A stretch of DNA of 64,000 nucleotides from CAVUCE01 sp963739985 (GCA_963739985.1 CAVUCE010000008.1:186001-250000), one strand, 5' to 3'. Shown: positions 36,667-45,140, numbered from the stretch's first letter. Notes: generated by a model from the sequence alone, not told the origin. Program-made: numbers and translations.

Positions 36667-37284
36667 TTATAATCCTTTAGAAAAATCCTTTTTTATCATT
36701 TCATTATAAATTTGATTCGCTTCTTCATCACTCATAACAGAAACTAATGAATTAACATCAGAATTAACTAATGTTTGGATGTATCCGTTTTGTTGACTCG
36801 AATTGGTTATTGCACTTGTTAACATTGTATTAAGCACAGAATCATAAGATGCCGGAGCGTTTTGTGTTAAATCATCAATTGAAAGCTGATTAGTATAATT
36901 TACCATATCCGTATATACTGATTGCGAATAAGAAGTAAGAGATGAATCATTGTTCGAGCCGGTTAAGGAATTTCTATTAGACGAAGTAACCATTATAACC
37001 ACAAAAATAGCAACTAGTGTCGATATTCCCAAAGCTAATTTGGGCATTAGACTTCTTGATTTCTTTGCCTCAAAATTTGCTCTAAACCTTGCACTCATAT
37101 TAACAAAATAATCTTCTTCCGCTAATGGAGTTTTAAGATCACTAAATTTATTAAGCATTTGCTTGTAAGAAGTAAACTCTTTTTGTAATTCCTCTGAACT
37201 TGCAACTTCCTTTTCAAATGAAGCTTTCTCGTCTTCACTCATTTGCCCGTCCATGTATAGGATTATTTTATCAATATTTTTCAT
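36667..37284 (-). CDS. membrane-anchored anti-sigma factor
   Basis: A 205-residue protein with an N-terminal cytoplasmic domain (MKNIDKIILYMDGQMSEDEK, a zinc-free anti-sigma/ASD-like start), one membrane helix near residues 83-101 (LALGISTLVAIFVVIMVTS) and a Ser/Asn-rich periplasmic part. Its start overlaps the ECF sigma gene by 14 bases, the usual sign of a sigma/anti-sigma pair. No conserved H-x3-C-x2-C zinc motif is seen. Confidence 0.83.
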   Translation of the reverse strand: MKNIDKIILYMDGQMSEDEKASFEKEVASSEELQKEFTSYKQMLNKFSDLKTPLAEEDYFVNMSARFRANFEAKKSRSLMPKLALGISTLVAIFVVIMVTSSNRNSLTGSNNDSSLTSYSQSVYTDMVNYTNQLSIDDLTQNAPASYDSVLNTMLTSAITNSSQQNGYIQTLVNSDVNSLVSVMSDEEANQIYNEMIKKDFSKGL

Positions 37285-37825
37285 TTTTCATCAACTCCAT
37301 TATTTTTTGCATAGCATGAAAATAATTGGCTTTCAAACCACCCACACTTTTCCCGGTAATTTGTGCAATTTCTTCATAAGGAAGCTCATCAAAATTTCTC
37401 AATAAAAATACCTCTCGTTGTCTTGTAGGTAGCTTTTGTATTGCTTTATCCAGCTTTTGAAGCTTTTCTCTCGTTTCAATATCAGTTAAAATATCATCAT
37501 CGCTTTTCATTTTATCAGTTACCTGATCTTCAATTGAAAAAAAACGTTTTACTTTATTTTTATTTATTTGGTTTATACTTCTTGTAGAAGTTATCTTATA
37601 AATCCAAGTATATAAAGAAGATTTAAACTGAAAATTTTTTAGTTTATTATATAAAACTAAGAGTACTTCCTGAACAACTTCATCTGCATCAAGATGGTTT
37701 CCTGTCATTCGGCGCGCATGCCAATAAATCTTTTGCTGGTATTTCGCAACTATTCTATTGAATGCGCTTTCATCACCTGCATTAAATTTTTCAACTAGAT
37801 CAAAGTCTGTTTGAGTATCTACCAT
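37271..37825 (-). CDS. ECF-family RNA polymerase sigma factor
   Basis: A 184-residue sigma-70 family protein with region 2 (F-N-A-G-D-E-S-A-F-N-R-I-V, D-A-D-E-V-V-Q-E-V-L) and region 4 (L-P-T-R-Q-R-E-V-F-L-L-R, L-P-Y-E-E-I-A-Q-I-T-G-K-S-V-G-G-L-K). No regions 1.1 or 3. It is divergently arranged from a second Spy-like gene, which is a likely target along with the sigma operon itself. Confidence 0.93.
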   Translation of the reverse strand: MVDTQTDFDLVEKFNAGDESAFNRIVAKYQQKIYWHARRMTGNHLDADEVVQEVLLVLYNKLKNFQFKSSLYTWIYKITSTRSINQINKNKVKRFFSIEDQVTDKMKSDDDILTDIETREKLQKLDKAIQKLPTRQREVFLLRNFDELPYEEIAQITGKSVGGLKANYFHAMQKIMELMKNEKY

Positions 37826-38007
37826 CTTCCTTAAATCTTTGTATAAATTAGACAGTCTTACTGCGCTTAGGGTTTAAAGTAAATTAATCATTAATAATAG
37901 AATAATACCAGTATAAAACTTAACTTTTTCGAATGTTTAAACCTATTCTAAATATTACTTGTCAAAGACCCAGAACAAAGATTAAATGGAAACACTAATA
38001 AACTTAC

Positions 38008-38013
38008 AAGGAG
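38008..38013 (+). promoter_or_regulatory. strong ribosome-binding site of the Spy-like gene
   Basis: AAGGAG six bases before the ATG, clearly stronger than most start regions in this window. Confidence 0.75.
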
Positions 38014-38019
38014 TAAAAT

Positions 38020-38526
38020 ATGAAAAGATCAGTTGCAGCAGTAGTTATAGCATTATTATTTAGTGTATTCACGTTTCCGGTTTTAGCTCAACAAGGAATG
38101 GGAATGGGTAACGGAATGCAAAAAAGGGACGGTTCCGGTATGGGATACGGAAATCAACACTTTAGAAATCAAATGATGACTAAACTTAATCTAACAGATC
38201 AGCAAAAAGATAAAATATCTGAGTTAAAAATAACTCATCAAAAAAATATGATCGATCTAAAAGCTCAATTGCAAAAAGACATTCTCGGCTTAAAAGAATT
38301 AAGATCTAAGGATGATTTTAATAGAAATGATGTATTAAGCTCTGTTGAAAAAGTAAACAAAAGTAGAGATGCAATAGCTGTTGAAAGAGCAAATCATATG
38401 ATGGATGTTTATCAAATATTGACCCCGGATCAACAAAAAGTATGGAAACAAAATGCCCCTATGTTTAATGAAAAAACAGGGAATAAATGTTCAGGCATGA
38501 GAATGCACAGAAGAATGATGAAATAA
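38020..38526 (+). CDS. Spy/CpxP-family periplasmic protein
   Basis: A 168-residue exported protein: signal peptide (MKRSVAAVVIALLFSVFTFP, then V-L-A-Q), a Met/Gly-rich segment (G-M-G-M-G-N-G-M), and helices with L-N-L-T-D-Q-Q-K-D-K-I and I-L-T-P-D-Q-Q-K-V-W, the L-T-x-x-Q motif pair typical of Spy/CpxP. The Met-, His- and Cys-containing C-terminus (C-S-G-M-R-M-H-R-R-M-M-K) could bind copper or another soft metal; that is inference. It faces the ECF sigma operon and ends in a clear terminator. Confidence 0.87.
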   Translation: MKRSVAAVVIALLFSVFTFPVLAQQGMGMGNGMQKRDGSGMGYGNQHFRNQMMTKLNLTDQQKDKISELKITHQKNMIDLKAQLQKDILGLKELRSKDDFNRNDVLSSVEKVNKSRDAIAVERANHMMDVYQILTPDQQKVWKQNAPMFNEKTGNKCSGMRMHRRMMK

Positions 38527-38531
38527 CAAAA

Positions 38532-38553
38532 AAAGCCGGGTAAAACCGGCTTT
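38532..38553 (+). terminator. intrinsic terminator of the Spy-like gene
   Basis: AAAGCCGG-GTAAAA-CCGGCTTT followed by ATTGTTTT, five bases after the stop codon. The A/T symmetry would allow function in both directions. Confidence 0.88.
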
Positions 38554-38655
38554 ATTGTTTTAAATAAAATCTACAATACTTTTAATACTTATTCACTTAA
38601 GTGTTAAAATATATTCATACTAACTTTAACTAAACCAGCAATATAATTTCCAAAT

Positions 38656-39015
38656 TTACTGTTTTTGAAAATTCTCATTAGCAGTTTCAAGCAGCATTTT
38701 CTTCAAAACATCGATAGGAAGTTTTTCAATACTATTAAAACGAAAACAACTTTTTCCCAAATTCAGTTTTTTAAGTTCTTTTTTATGATTTTTGAACACG
38801 ACTTCATTTGACAAATTAAACGCAATATAACTCTTCTGGGCTTGAATTGAGCAGAGTTCGCCGTGATAGAAAAAAGTTGGTACACCTTCAATCATAAATT
38901 CCGCAAGACCAGGAACAGTATTGCGAATTATGTTTCGAATTTTTTCCATTGCAATTCTTCTTTCGGGTGTAAGGCTCCTCATGTATTGGTCTAAACCATT
39001 TGTTTCTCTGTACAT
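38656..39015 (-). CDS. DUF1801 domain protein
   Basis: About 119 residues from the chosen Met. L-D-Q-Y-M-R-S-L-T-P-E-R-R, then I-R-N-I-I-R-N-T-V-P-G, E-G-V-P-T-F and the Ser/Phe-rich centre fit the DUF1801 (YdhG-like) fold, found in small proteins sometimes described as iron chaperones. The frame is open for 28 more codons upstream, but homologous sequence starts at M-Y-R-E-T and this ATG has GGAG nine bases before it. Function unknown. Confidence 0.77.
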   Translation of the reverse strand: MYRETNGLDQYMRSLTPERRIAMEKIRNIIRNTVPGLAEFMIEGVPTFFYHGELCSIQAQKSYIAFNLSNEVVFKNHKKELKKLNLGKSCFRFNSIEKLPIDVLKKMLLETANENFQKQ

Positions 39016-39278
39016 ATGGTAGTTCTCCGATTTAGTAACTAAAAATTTAATTTTTCTACAAATCTTGTAATTTAGTTGCTCTAAGCTCTCTTCGAACATC
39101 AGTAAGAAATAACTGGATAAAAGATGACGATCTGTTGACTCAAACTACTTAGATTTTGGCTAAGCACTTGAAATTAAAAGACCTAATATAGAATTGATCA
39201 GCAAATTATTATATTTTTTATATCCCCAAAAAATATAATCTAATTTGGGATTATTTTTTGATAATTTCAATAATTAGC

Positions 39279-39686
39279 CTAAAAAAATCGGTGTTCCCAC
39301 TTACCATCTAAATTCAGCTCCGTTTTCTTTCCGCCAATACCATTTTTAGACCACGCGGAAATTGCGCATAAAGACAGTAATTCACGATGGATGGTAAAGC
39401 TATATTTTTCAAAAAGATATGACCTCCAATTGAATGTTATATAACCTTCATTTATTAAATACGTACCGCCAATAATTATGTGGCCGCGTATATTTGGAAT
39501 AAATGCAAAATTTCCATTGGAAAAAAAATTTAATTTGCTAAATATTCTTGGACTTTCCTGCCCAAATTTAGATTCAGTAGTAGAAAATCTAATCCAATCG
39601 CTTATAATTTGCGTTCCGGTAAAATCACCTTCTAACTTTTTTTCAAAGTTAATTTGCTCTACTGATTTAAAATCAAAATCACTCAT
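39279..39686 (-). CDS. hypothetical protein
   Basis: A 135-residue protein with no signal peptide and no membrane segment. It is rich in aromatic residues and short beta-prone stretches (W-I-R-F-S-T-T, I-I-I-G-G-T-Y-L-I-N-E-G-Y-I-T-F-N-W), suggesting a small beta-sheet or lipocalin-like fold. I do not recognise a family. It lies alone, with 360 bases of non-coding sequence on its 5' side and about 260 bases to the DUF1801 gene. Confidence 0.55.
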   Translation of the reverse strand: MSDFDFKSVEQINFEKKLEGDFTGTQIISDWIRFSTTESKFGQESPRIFSKLNFFSNGNFAFIPNIRGHIIIGGTYLINEGYITFNWRSYLFEKYSFTIHRELLSLCAISAWSKNGIGGKKTELNLDGKWEHRFF

Positions 39687-40047
39687 ACTAATATTCCATT
39701 TTAGTGAAATGACTAATTAAGTTTCAAGCTATATACAATCTCCCCCATTGTATTAAGTCAAAGTCACTAAAAACTGAGTAATATATATAATTCAAACAAT
39801 ATTTTTATAAGCTCAATAATAATAAGTGTTTTAATATTAATTGAACGATAATATAGTATTATCATACATAAAAAAAATCGGTAAAATTACGTAGATTATA
39901 TGGGAAGAACTCGCAGGTTGAAAGTAGGAATTATTCCCATTTTTTTATGGGAATAGTTCCTACTACTAATAGTTGATATTAGCAAGTAGATTGAGAAAGT
40001 TGATATTTCACAACATATTCAGCAACATCTCAAATAAAAGACTGAGC
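39687..40047. other. non-coding stretch with one long hairpin
   Basis: About 360 A+T-rich bases. Apart from the palindrome listed separately I see no gene or RNA signature. The segment must contain the promoter for the hypothetical gene and the 3' region of the SDR operon. Confidence 0.45.
39924..39963. repeat. 40-base hairpin
   Basis: GTAGGAATTATTCCCAT pairs with ATGGGAATAGTTCCTAC across a T-only loop: a 17-base stem with one G-T mismatch. It has the look of a mobile palindrome or a bidirectional terminator; the distance to the SDR stop is 85 bases. Confidence 0.7.
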
Positions 40048-40755
40048 CTATTTAGGATTGGTTGGACGAATATCAACTTCGCTAATTAATGCATTTTGAG
40101 GCATAGAAATTATCGACCAAACTGTTTCTGCAACATCATCCGGCTGAAGAATTTTATCTTTATTCGGCCTCATACCGCTTCCGTTAAAAAATTCGGTATT
40201 TACGGAACCGGGACAAATTGCCGCAACTCTGATTCCGTATTCTCTTACTTCAAGCATTAGGGATTTTGAAAAACCCAAAACAGCGTGTTTTGTAGCGGAA
40301 TACATTGCGCCGCTAACAAATGAGTTTTTCCCGGCTAAAGAAGCAATTGTAATTATCGATCCTTTTTTATTTTCAATCATATTCGGCAAAACTTGATGAG
40401 TGAAGTTAAATACACCGAAAACATTAGGATCCATTTGTTTCTTAAAATCGGCAAGTTCTGCATCAACAACTTTTTTGAATACACTCGTTCCTGCGTTGTT
40501 TATTAAATGATCAATTTTGCCGTATTTTTTAATAATTTCATCAACAGATTTTTTAACAAAATTTTCATCTGCAGCATCGCCGGCAAAAATTTCAGCATCA
40601 ACATTTAGTTCTTTAACTTCAGCCTCGGTTTTCTTTAAAGCTTCTAAATCTCTGCCGAATAACATTACATCGTGATTTTGTTTTGCTAACTTTAAAGCGA
40701 TCGCTTTTCCAATTCCCCTATTAGCTCCTGTTACAATTGATAAATCTCTATTCAT
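40048..40755 (-). CDS. short-chain dehydrogenase/reductase (SDR)
   Basis: A 235-residue classical SDR: the NAD(P) motif T-G-A-N-R-G-I-G at residues 9-16, N-N-A-G near 87, catalytic Ser in I-A-S-L-A-G and Tyr-x3-Lys in Y-S-A-T-K. It is the last gene of a run that starts with folE and a PTPS enzyme, so a sepiapterin-reductase role is a reasonable guess, but general SDR paralogs are similar. It starts two bases after the upstream SDR. Confidence 0.83.
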   Translation of the reverse strand: MNRDLSIVTGANRGIGKAIALKLAKQNHDVMLFGRDLEALKKTEAEVKELNVDAEIFAGDAADENFVKKSVDEIIKKYGKIDHLINNAGTSVFKKVVDAELADFKKQMDPNVFGVFNFTHQVLPNMIENKKGSIITIASLAGKNSFVSGAMYSATKHAVLGFSKSLMLEVREYGIRVAAICPGSVNTEFFNGSGMRPNKDKILQPDDVAETVWSIISMPQNALISEVDIRPTNPK

Positions 40756-40757
40756 AA

Positions 40758-41471
40758 TTATAAATCTCCTGTTATCGGTTTAACCACAAATTCTTCGGTA
40801 ACCATATTTCCTTTTTGTAAATAAATCCAAACTAAAAGTTGAGCTAAATCTTCACTAGTCATCATCCTTTCAGAATTTTCCTTTCGCATATCCAGCGACC
40901 ACATGGGTGTATCAGTTGCGCCGGGCATTACGTTTACAACTTTAATATTATGCTCTCTTAACTCTTCACGAAGAACATTAGTGTAGCCAAGCAAACCCAT
41001 TTTTGATGCTGCATAAGCACTGCTTTGAGTAAAGATTGTTCTTGCTGCTACAGATAAAATATTGATTATTGTACCACCGCCTTGTTCAATCATATGCGGA
41101 ATAACATATTTAATACAATAAATTGCACCAAGAAGATTAGTATTAATAATATCTGTAATCTCTTGCACAGAGTTATCTACAGCAGGTTTGAACGATGTAA
41201 TACCAGCATTATTTATTAAGCAATCAATATTATTTTCAGCGGTAATCTTCTTAACTACTTGATCGATATTTTGCGCAGATGCAACATTGCACGGATAAAT
41301 CTCAACTGATAATTTATCCTTGCTCAATTCTCTATTTAATCTTTCCAATTCGGTAACTCTTCTAGCCGAAGCAAAAACTTTTGTACCAACTTTTGCAAAC
41401 TCAATTGCAGAAGCTCTACCAATTCCGGAACTAGCACCGGTTATCCATATTCCAGATTTATTTTCAGCCAT
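40758..41471 (-). CDS. short-chain dehydrogenase/reductase (SDR)
   Basis: A 237-residue SDR with T-G-A-S-S-G-I-G at residues 11-18, N-N-A-G, Ser in L-S-V-A-A-R and catalytic Y-A-A-S-K. The stop of folE overlaps its ATG by one base, which makes it the stronger candidate of the two for sepiapterin reductase in tetrahydrobiopterin synthesis. That is context inference, not a sequence signature. Confidence 0.83.
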   Translation of the reverse strand: MAENKSGIWITGASSGIGRASAIEFAKVGTKVFASARRVTELERLNRELSKDKLSVEIYPCNVASAQNIDQVVKKITAENNIDCLINNAGITSFKPAVDNSVQEITDIINTNLLGAIYCIKYVIPHMIEQGGGTIINILSVAARTIFTQSSAYAASKMGLLGYTNVLREELREHNIKVVNVMPGATDTPMWSLDMRKENSERMMTSEDLAQLLVWIYLQKGNMVTEEFVVKPITGDL

Positions 41472-42043
41472 TATAAATTCTTTGTTGAAATAAGATTTAA
41501 AAATTCACTTCTTGTTCTCGCGTCTTCCTGGAAAACTCCATGAACTGCGCTTGCGGTAGCTGAAGAATTTTGCTTTTCAACTCCGCGCATCATCATACAC
41601 ATGTGAAAAGATTCGGATACAACTGCAACACCTTTAGGCTGCAAATATTCGTTTATTGTGTCGGCAATTTGTCTTGTCATTCGTTCCTGCACTTGGAGCC
41701 TTCTTGAAAATACTTCTACAATCCTAGGAATTTTACTCAACCCGACAATTTTACCATCGGGTATATAAGCCACGTGAACTTTACCGAAAAATGGTAATAG
41801 GTGATGTTCACACATACTATAAAAATCTATGTCTTTTACAAGAACCATCTCGTTATAATCTTCGTTGAAGATGGCGCCGTTTAAAACTTTTTCAATGTCT
41901 TTGTTATATCCGGATGTTAAAAATTCCCAGGATTCTGCTACTCTCTTGGGAGTGCTTAAAAGTCCTTCCCTTTTCGGATCTTCACCGACTTCAATCAGAA
42001 GATCGTTAACTATTTTTTTTACTTTTTCATTATCCAATTTCAT
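41471..42043 (-). CDS. folE: GTP cyclohydrolase I
   Basis: Converts GTP to dihydroneopterin triphosphate, the entry to folate, tetrahydrobiopterin and (through QueD) queuosine. The zinc ligands Cys78, His81 and Cys149 are present (S-M-C-E-H-H-L-L-P-F; H-M-C-M-M-M-R-G), together with the GLSKIPRIVEVFSRRLQVQE core. Length 190 is normal. It overlaps the PTPS-like gene by four bases and the SDR by one, so the three are translated together. Confidence 0.97.
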   Translation of the reverse strand: MKLDNEKVKKIVNDLLIEVGEDPKREGLLSTPKRVAESWEFLTSGYNKDIEKVLNGAIFNEDYNEMVLVKDIDFYSMCEHHLLPFFGKVHVAYIPDGKIVGLSKIPRIVEVFSRRLQVQERMTRQIADTINEYLQPKGVAVVSESFHMCMMMRGVEKQNSSATASAVHGVFQEDARTRSEFLNLISTKNL

Positions 42044-42456
42044 TCTCCCTTATATTCAAAATAATTATTCTCCGTTTCATACAATTTTACGGAAAATAAT
42101 TTACCGCTGGGAATTTTATCAACAAGCTGATTCCAAATTGCAATTGTTAAGTTCTCCGTAGTTGGAATTACGCCCTTCATAAAATTCGTTTCAACATTTA
42201 AGTTTTTGTGATCCACATGCGCTAATACATTTTCGTGTATTATCGTTTTTAATTTTTTAAGATCGATAACATAACCGGTTTCAGGATCAATTTCGCCGGC
42301 AACAACAACTTCTATCGTGTAATTATGTCCATGCCAATTTGGATTGCTGCACTTTCCGAAAATCTCGGCATTCTCTTTTTCCGAAAATTTCGAGTTAAAC
42401 AATCTATGGGCAGCGCTGAAAGTTTCACGCCTTGTTGCATAAACTAAATTTGCCAT
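42040..42456 (-). CDS. 6-pyruvoyl-tetrahydropterin synthase-type enzyme (PTPS/QueD family)
   Basis: A 138-residue T-fold enzyme. The zinc His residues are His17 (S-A-A-H-R-L) and His42/His44 in W-H-G-H-N-Y. The catalytic Cys36 lies in G-K-C-S-N-P-N-W-H-G-H-N-Y, which is close to the eukaryotic PTPS motif (C-N-N-P-N-G-H-G-H-N-Y) and unlike typical QueD. P-T-T-E-N is also present. With folE and SDR genes next door I favour a tetrahydrobiopterin role over queuosine synthesis, though QueD cannot be ruled out. Confidence 0.88.
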   Translation of the reverse strand: MANLVYATRRETFSAAHRLFNSKFSEKENAEIFGKCSNPNWHGHNYTIEVVVAGEIDPETGYVIDLKKLKTIIHENVLAHVDHKNLNVETNFMKGVIPTTENLTIAIWNQLVDKIPSGKLFSVKLYETENNYFEYKGE

Positions 42457-42467
42457 TATTTAAAGTC

Positions 42468-42926
42468 CTAACTGTTTAATGCTTCAATAACTTCTTTATT
42501 ATGATTAGGAACTTTTACTTTAGGAAAAATCTTCTTAATCTTTCCGTTTTGATCTATTATGTAAGTCGTCCTAACAACGCCCATATATTTTCTTCCGTAC
42601 ATACTTTTTTCCTGCCAAACTCCGTATTTCTCCAGGATTTCTTTTTTCTCATCGCTCAAAAGATCAAAAGGCAAATCAAATTTTTCCGCAAACTTTTTAT
42701 GCGACTCTACGGAATCCGGGCTGACACCTAAAATTACCGCATCAAGTTTTCCGAATTTAGGAAATTCATCTCTAAAGTTACATGCCTCTGCCGTACACCC
42801 GGAAGTGTTGTCTTTCGGATAAAAATAAAGTACAACATTTTTCCCTTTAAAATCGCTTAAAGAAATTGTTTTACCATTTTGATTTTTTAACTTAAACGCA
42901 GGGGCCTTTTTTCCTTCTTCCAGCAT
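42468..42926 (-). CDS. bcp: thioredoxin-dependent thiol peroxidase (Bcp/PrxQ)
   Basis: A 152-residue peroxiredoxin with peroxidatic Cys44 in Y-P-K-D-N-T-S-G-C-T and the resolving Cys49 five residues later (A-E-A-C), the Bcp signature. It reduces hydroperoxides with thioredoxin as electron donor. It is encoded 11 bases upstream of the PTPS gene in the same direction. A related but frameshifted Bcp copy lies at 18 kb. Confidence 0.94.
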   Translation of the reverse strand: MLEEGKKAPAFKLKNQNGKTISLSDFKGKNVVLYFYPKDNTSGCTAEACNFRDEFPKFGKLDAVILGVSPDSVESHKKFAEKFDLPFDLLSDEKKEILEKYGVWQEKSMYGRKYMGVVRTTYIIDQNGKIKKIFPKVKVPNHNKEVIEALNS

Positions 42927-42958
42927 GATTTTTCTCCGTTTTATAATTTTAGAAATTC

Positions 42959-43279
42959 TTAATACTGCGGAACGGAATTATCAACTTCCTCTGCCCACGC
43001 GTTAATTCCGCCGTCTAAATTTGCAACATCGCTGAAACCGTTTTGAACTAAGTATGAGCAGACTTGAAAACTTCTTGCTCCGTGATGACAATAAACTATA
43101 ATTTTATCGTCAGGATTTAATTTATTAAAGTGATTCATAAAATTGCTTAACGGAAGTAATTCTGAATTATTAATGTTTGCAATTTCGTACTCCCATTCTT
43201 CTCTTACATCAATTAAACGAACTTTTTCACTTGAATCCAGGATTTCCTTTACCGCAGTTGGTGATAAATTTTTAATCAT
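42959..43279 (-). CDS. single-domain rhodanese-like protein
   Basis: A 106-residue rhodanese domain with the persulfide-forming Cys in V-Y-C-H-H-G-A-R-S near residue 65, and L-I-D-V-R-E-E-W-E-Y at the N-terminus. A sulfurtransferase with small active-site loop. It overlaps the upstream peroxiredoxin by four bases, so the two probably act in the same thiol/sulfur oxidation response. Confidence 0.92.
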   Translation of the reverse strand: MIKNLSPTAVKEILDSSEKVRLIDVREEWEYEIANINNSELLPLSNFMNHFNKLNPDDKIIVYCHHGARSFQVCSYLVQNGFSDVANLDGGINAWAEEVDNSVPQY

Positions 43280-43761
43280 TCTTTATTCAATTTCTCCAAT
43301 ATTTCTTCAATTTCTTCGTAGTTTGGCTGATGGCCGGGGGTTGCACAAATTTCCATATGCTGTATTTTACCTTCTTTGTCAATAACAAAAGCCGAACGTT
43401 TACTTACACCGTTGTAATCATATTTTCCCGGCGCAAAAACATCGTACAAAGAATCATACTTCGGCGAAACTTCTTTGTTAAAATCGCTGAGCAAAGTAAA
43501 ATTGAAATTATTTTTTTCCGCCCACATTTTTAAAGCATAATGACTGTCAACACTAATTCCTATAACCTCAGAATTTAGATTCTCAAATTTTTTGATATTA
43601 TCACGTATAACTTTCATTTCAGTCGTACATGTGGAAGAATTTGCAAACGGGAAAAATAAAAGGACAACATTTTTGTCCCGAAAATTTCTTAATGAAACAT
43701 CCTGCCCATCTTGATTTTTTAACGTGAAATCCGGAGCAGTGTCGCCGATTTTCAAAGGCAT
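43276..43761 (-). CDS. peroxiredoxin (AhpC/TSA family, AhpE-like)
   Basis: A 161-residue peroxiredoxin with the conserved P-F-A-N-S-S-T-C-T motif, Cys45 as peroxidatic residue. The variant P-x3-S/T-x2-C spacing and the lack of a nearby resolving Cys suggest a one-Cys or AhpE-type mechanism; a second Cys lies in E-I-C-A-T-P-G-H-Q-P near residue 138. First gene in the run peroxiredoxin-rhodanese-bcp. Confidence 0.92.
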   Translation of the reverse strand: MPLKIGDTAPDFTLKNQDGQDVSLRNFRDKNVVLLFFPFANSSTCTTEMKVIRDNIKKFENLNSEVIGISVDSHYALKMWAEKNNFNFTLLSDFNKEVSPKYDSLYDVFAPGKYDYNGVSKRSAFVIDKEGKIQHMEICATPGHQPNYEEIEEILEKLNKE

Positions 43762-43964
43762 AATTTCCTCCCAAAAGCAATCTTTAAAACAAAATTTGTT
43801 TTTATGTAATGATGTGCTTTTATATTTATTCGCAAGTATTACTTAAAATTAGCCAAATTCAAAAGTACATTCAAATTCGGCTAATTAAGATCACTTCTAG
43901 AATAACACTTTAATCGACGAAAAGTTCAATTTAAGAAGAGAAAAATATTCTACCGGAAAATTTT

Positions 43965-44783
43965 TTAGAGAATTCCGAGTTTGCGGGTCCAGTTCTTAAA
44001 TCCGTCTTCCAGTTGTTCGAACGAATCGATCGCAAATAAAACCGGCTGTAAATGCCAAACATCATATTCTTGAACAACAATTCTTTCAGGGTCGAAATCT
44101 ATTACTTCAACATCATCGGAAAGCGCGTGCTGAACTTCTCCGAGTGAAGAAACAATTCCCGCTCCGTATATTCTCATTCCCTCCGATTTTTTGATTAAGC
44201 CGAATTCTACCGTGAACCAGTGAAATGTTTCCAGTTTTTTACGATCCGCTCCTTTTGCGTGGAATGCTGCTTCGCCGAACATTTGATAAAACGAAGCAAA
44301 ATTTTGATCGGTTAACATAGGCATGTGCCCGAACATATCGTGAAATAAATCCGGCGCCGGTGTGTAATCCAGTTCGTCTTTTCCTCTGATATAATCTGTT
44401 GAAGGGAAAACTTTTCTTTTAAGCATGGCAAAAAAATCTTGCTCATGGATTAATCCGGGGACTCTTGCCAGATTCCATCCTGTTGTTTTTTCAAAAATGT
44501 GGCTCAGTTCTTTAAGCGAAGGAATCTTATCGGGCTGAAAATTTAATCTTTCGGTTCCTTTTAAATATTCTTCGCAAACTCTGCCGGGAAGAAATTTCAT
44601 CTGCCGTTCAAATAAATATTTCCATATTTCATGATCGGAATCCGGGTAATCAGGATAAATAATTTGATCATGTTCCGGAACCGGGCCGGTTAATTTTTGC
44701 GGAATACATCTAGGATCAACACCTTCTGCAGCGGCTTTTTCGTATGCGGAAAGTGGCTGTTTTTCATCTTTTGGATAAGCCAT
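43965..44783 (-). CDS. phhA: phenylalanine 4-monooxygenase
   Basis: Pterin-dependent non-heme iron hydroxylase converting phenylalanine to tyrosine. The iron ligands are His148 and His153 in F-H-D-M-F-G-H-M-P and Glu193 in T-V-E-F-G-L. Length 272 is typical of bacterial PheH, without the regulatory domain of the mammalian enzyme. It needs a tetrahydropterin cofactor, which the folE/PTPS/SDR cluster 1.5 kb downstream could supply. A 203-base gap separates it from the peroxiredoxin gene, so it may have its own promoter. Confidence 0.97.
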   Translation of the reverse strand: MAYPKDEKQPLSAYEKAAAEGVDPRCIPQKLTGPVPEHDQIIYPDYPDSDHEIWKYLFERQMKFLPGRVCEEYLKGTERLNFQPDKIPSLKELSHIFEKTTGWNLARVPGLIHEQDFFAMLKRKVFPSTDYIRGKDELDYTPAPDLFHDMFGHMPMLTDQNFASFYQMFGEAAFHAKGADRKKLETFHWFTVEFGLIKKSEGMRIYGAGIVSSLGEVQHALSDDVEVIDFDPERIVVQEYDVWHLQPVLFAIDSFEQLEDGFKNWTRKLGIL

Positions 44784-44972
44784 CTTTACTCCTTTTTATT
44801 TAAAATATACTCCAGCTTTTGGCTGAGTATTTTTTGTCTTAAGGGGATTGTTTTATGGAAATTAGAAATATACTTACTCAAATTCAATATTCTAATTTTG
44901 TAAAGGTGAGTTTTTATTAATCTTGTGACTTACAATTTATGCTCTAGTTATATTCCTCCACTTTCACACTTT

Positions 44973-45012
44973 CGGTCACTCTGAATCCCGCAAATGCGGG
45001 ATGAAGAGTCGC
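44973..45012. repeat. interspersed repeat, CACTCTGAATCCC type, copy 1
   Basis: Begins CGGTCACTCTGAATCCCGC and ends GGGATGAAGAGTCGC, with CCCGC/GCGGG as a small stem. At least three further copies occur in the next 2 kb (45037, 45186, 46724) and a degenerate one near 48560. Such repeats are common non-coding elements in genomes of this group. Confidence 0.82.
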
Positions 45013-45036
45013 CTGTTAAATAACTAACCTATCCGC

Positions 45037-45075
45037 CGGTCACTCTGAATCCCGTAAAACGGGATGAAGAGTCGC
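45037..45075. repeat. interspersed repeat, CACTCTGAATCCC type, copy 2
   Basis: Same element as copy 1, with the stem CCCGT/ACGGG. It directly precedes a truncated copy of the hairpin element (first hairpin 45089-45105). Confidence 0.82.
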
Positions 45076-45088
45076 TTATCATTTTATC

Positions 45089-45140
45089 AATCATCTACGA
45101 TGATTTTTGTTTCTGTTTATTATTCTGCGTTACAATTATC
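45089..45140. repeat. hairpin-array element, truncated copy A
   Basis: Contains the first hairpin (AATCATC-TAC-GATGATT) and the following TTACAATTATC, then breaks off into an unrelated repeat (agattcttcggtcgcccgg). Confidence 0.7.

Noticed and set aside
42040..42456. Queuosine synthesis enzyme QueD as first choice
   Set aside because: No queC, queE or queF is nearby, and the active-site motif is closer to pyruvoyl-tetrahydropterin synthase; kept as an alternative only.
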